This document shows, piece by piece, positions 62,725 to 64,000 of a stretch of 64,000 nucleotides of DNA; the first letter of the stretch is position 1; each line of letters starts with the position of its first letter. The DNA comes from Thermaurantimonas sp046299575 (lineage in GTDB: Bacteria; Bacteroidota; Bacteroidia; Flavobacteriales; Schleiferiaceae): assembly GCF_046299575.1 (NCBI RefSeq), contig NZ_JBKBHX010000008.1, positions 115,975-179,974 of the forward strand, written 5' to 3'. Below the pieces are notes generated by a model. That model was given only the letters and a program-made list of their open reading frames with translations. It searched no databases and had not been told where the DNA came from. Made by a program: the position numbers and the translations under genes.

Positions 62725-64000
62725 AACACAAACAATTTTTTGCTTATGCCTTTTTTGGTAGTCAAAACGTACACACCTTGTGGAAACCGATGTACAAAGG
62801 ATGCTGCATTATGCGGATTTCCTCTGAAAATCACTTTTCCGGAAATATCCTGTATCGCAACAGGCTGGTCTTTTTCAAAATGTTCTAACAAACGAAGGTT
62901 TTGTTCGGGTTTGTCTTTATAAAAAATAAGATTAGTACCCGGATTGGGGAGTCTATAAGCAGGTGATGGAGGGGTACGACCAGCCTTAAAGTATATGTTT
63001 TGATCTTCGCCCCACCAGCACATAGCGTACAAATTGGTCAATTTGTTACACATATTGTATGCGATGGATGGATAAAATAAATTGATGCCGGATGTGATGG
63101 TGCTGTTTGCATCTTTGTAAATGGATGAATGAGTAGTTCCATGTATTTCGGCACCGAGGATGTTAAGACTTCCGAGAAAATCATTCGACCAGATTATATC
63201 GGCAATGTCTCCATGCACAGCAATGACAGGCTTTTGTGCTGAAGTACCAGATATGTTGATATCATACCACGAAGGTGATAGTGCATTGGCGTGTGTGAAA
63301 AAAACCGCATTATTGTCATCTACGGTTATGTAATACAATTGGTTATTGAGCGGTGTACTGTCTATATACCCATCAATGCGCGGATGTATTTCCAGATTTG
63401 ATACAGACAAGGGGTCTTCCGGGGCATGATTCGTAGAAACATGATCAAAATAATCGACACAGTGAGTAAATAGCGATATGATTTCGTATCCAACCGTTGT
63501 AAATTGAATCAAACTGTTTATACCACTCCTACTTATGTTGACATCTGGATTAATTCTGTCTAAATAAACACGCGATCCTGATTGAGTAAAAGTTATTGTT
63601 GGAACGGATACAGGGCCGCTAAATGGTCCTCCAAAAATGCCATGATAATATTCCAAATCTGGTGTACCGCTGAGGTTTTGATAGACGATTGCAATCCTTG
63701 AACCCGCAGACTCACAATCTATTTCTCGATCAATATTCGGATGCCGACCATTTGTTGATAAAATAGTCGCAGAACCAAACGCCAAGGTGGTGGCAACCGG
63801 TGGACTGCATGTAAACTCATGCAGTACTATGTTTGTACCCATCTCATACACCACGTATCCCCATAATCCTTCTCTACCTACAATGATATCAGGATCCTGT
63901 GCTCCTGCGGGTAGCGGTAGCATGTGTGGAGGATTACCAGAGCCAGGCACATAGTAGGCAATGCCGGGATTGTCGCCATCCCAACAATAGACTTGTGCCA
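62721..64000 (-). CDS. T9SS-sorted secreted protein, 5' end outside window
   Basis: The minus-strand frame stays open to the window edge (residues YCWDGDNPGIAYY precede the apparent GTG at 63950), so the N-terminus and signal peptide are missing. About 425 residues are visible. The body has repeated phrases of readout type (IVYQNLSGTPDLEYYHG, YYITVDDNNAVFFTH, IIWSNDFLGSLNIL), suggesting a beta-propeller-like fold. It ends in a type A T9SS sorting domain (VAIQDISGKVIFRGN to GVYVLTTKKGISKKLFVL). It overlaps the next gene by 4 bases, so the two cargo proteins are probably made together. Confidence 0.82.
   Translation of the reverse strand, partial: AQVYCWDGDNPGIAYYVPGSGNPPHMLPLPAGAQDPDIIVGREGLWGYVVYEMGTNIVLHEFTCSPPVATTLAFGSATILSTNGRHPNIDREIDCESAGSRIAIVYQNLSGTPDLEYYHGIFGGPFSGPVSVPTITFTQSGSRVYLDRINPDVNISRSGINSLIQFTTVGYEIISLFTHCVDYFDHVSTNHAPEDPLSVSNLEIHPRIDGYIDSTPLNNQLYYITVDDNNAVFFTHANALSPSWYDINISGTSAQKPVIAVHGDIADIIWSNDFLGSLNILGAEIHGTTHSSIYKDANSTITSGINLFYPSIAYNMCNKLTNLYAMCWWGEDQNIYFKAGRTPPSPAYRLPNPGTNLIFYKDKPEQNLRLLEHFEKDQPVAIQDISGKVIFRGNPHNAASFVHRFPQGVYVLTTKKGISKKLFVL

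Noticed and set aside
1..64000. CRISPR array, insertion sequence or prophage
   Set aside because: I saw no regularly spaced repeats, no transposase or integrase, and no phage structural genes on either strand.

Overview
The window looks like chromosomal DNA of a heterotrophic, probably aquatic member of the Bacteroidota. Four things support this. An alternative complex III/cytochrome oxidase operon is present. There are cargo proteins with type IX secretion (T9SS) C-terminal sorting domains. Several genes have phylum-typical forms (Rho with a long N-terminal extension, a DUF4293 protein, a fused E1 alpha/beta subunit, a DUF6588-like barrel). The phylum's -7 box TAnnTTTG recurs in front of many genes (for example 13067, 18526, 20017, 46600, 57490). 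Family and genus cannot be fixed from this window.

Layout. 1-6641 is a respiratory operon: actC (cut by the window edge), actD, actE, actF, coxB, coxA, closed by a terminator. A large FAD/Fe-S 2-hydroxyacid dehydrogenase starts directly behind that terminator. 9864-16328 holds a SpoU-type methyltransferase divergent from mutS, then dps and acnA. 16800-18384 is a cytochrome c peroxidase-azurin pair, divergent from korB and ftsB. 20124-24009 holds a small acyl-CoA-binding protein facing cmk and a lipoprotein, then a thioesterase, an AlkB-type hydroxylase and a Crp/Fnr regulator. Divergent from the regulator is a CcoI-type copper ATPase (24128-26590). 26556-32096 holds peptidase E, a T9SS cargo gene broken by one stop codon, the threonylcarbamoyl-AMP synthase, a DUF4293 protein and rho.

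32178-35537 holds a lipoprotein, a small beta-barrel, a proton-pumping proteorhodopsin and a thioredoxin-TPR protein. 36054-44505 is a compact four-gene operon of exported proteins (TIG/Ig-like, a 1020-residue beta-rich protein, FnIII-type, outer-membrane barrel) that I cannot match to a described system; it is the best candidate for new biology here. 44515-46274 holds a YdeI-like protein and a DUF6588-like barrel. 46643-46998 has three proline tRNAs covering all four proline codons. 47350-54008 runs tatC, dnaB, an exported protein of unknown function, an SDR and a fused 2-oxoacid dehydrogenase E1. 54017-57345 is a small sugar-transferase set; 57519-59896 is holA-mnmE. The window ends in two overlapping T9SS cargo genes, the second cut by the window edge.

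How the genes fit together. Energy metabolism dominates. Quinol is oxidised by alternative complex III and electrons pass to an aa3-type oxidase. An azurin/peroxidase pair handles peroxide. Rhodopsin can add light-driven proton export. A redox-type Crp/Fnr regulator sits between an oxygen-dependent hydroxylase and a copper ATPase used for oxidase maturation. The rest is housekeeping plus envelope proteins that depend on Sec and T9SS.
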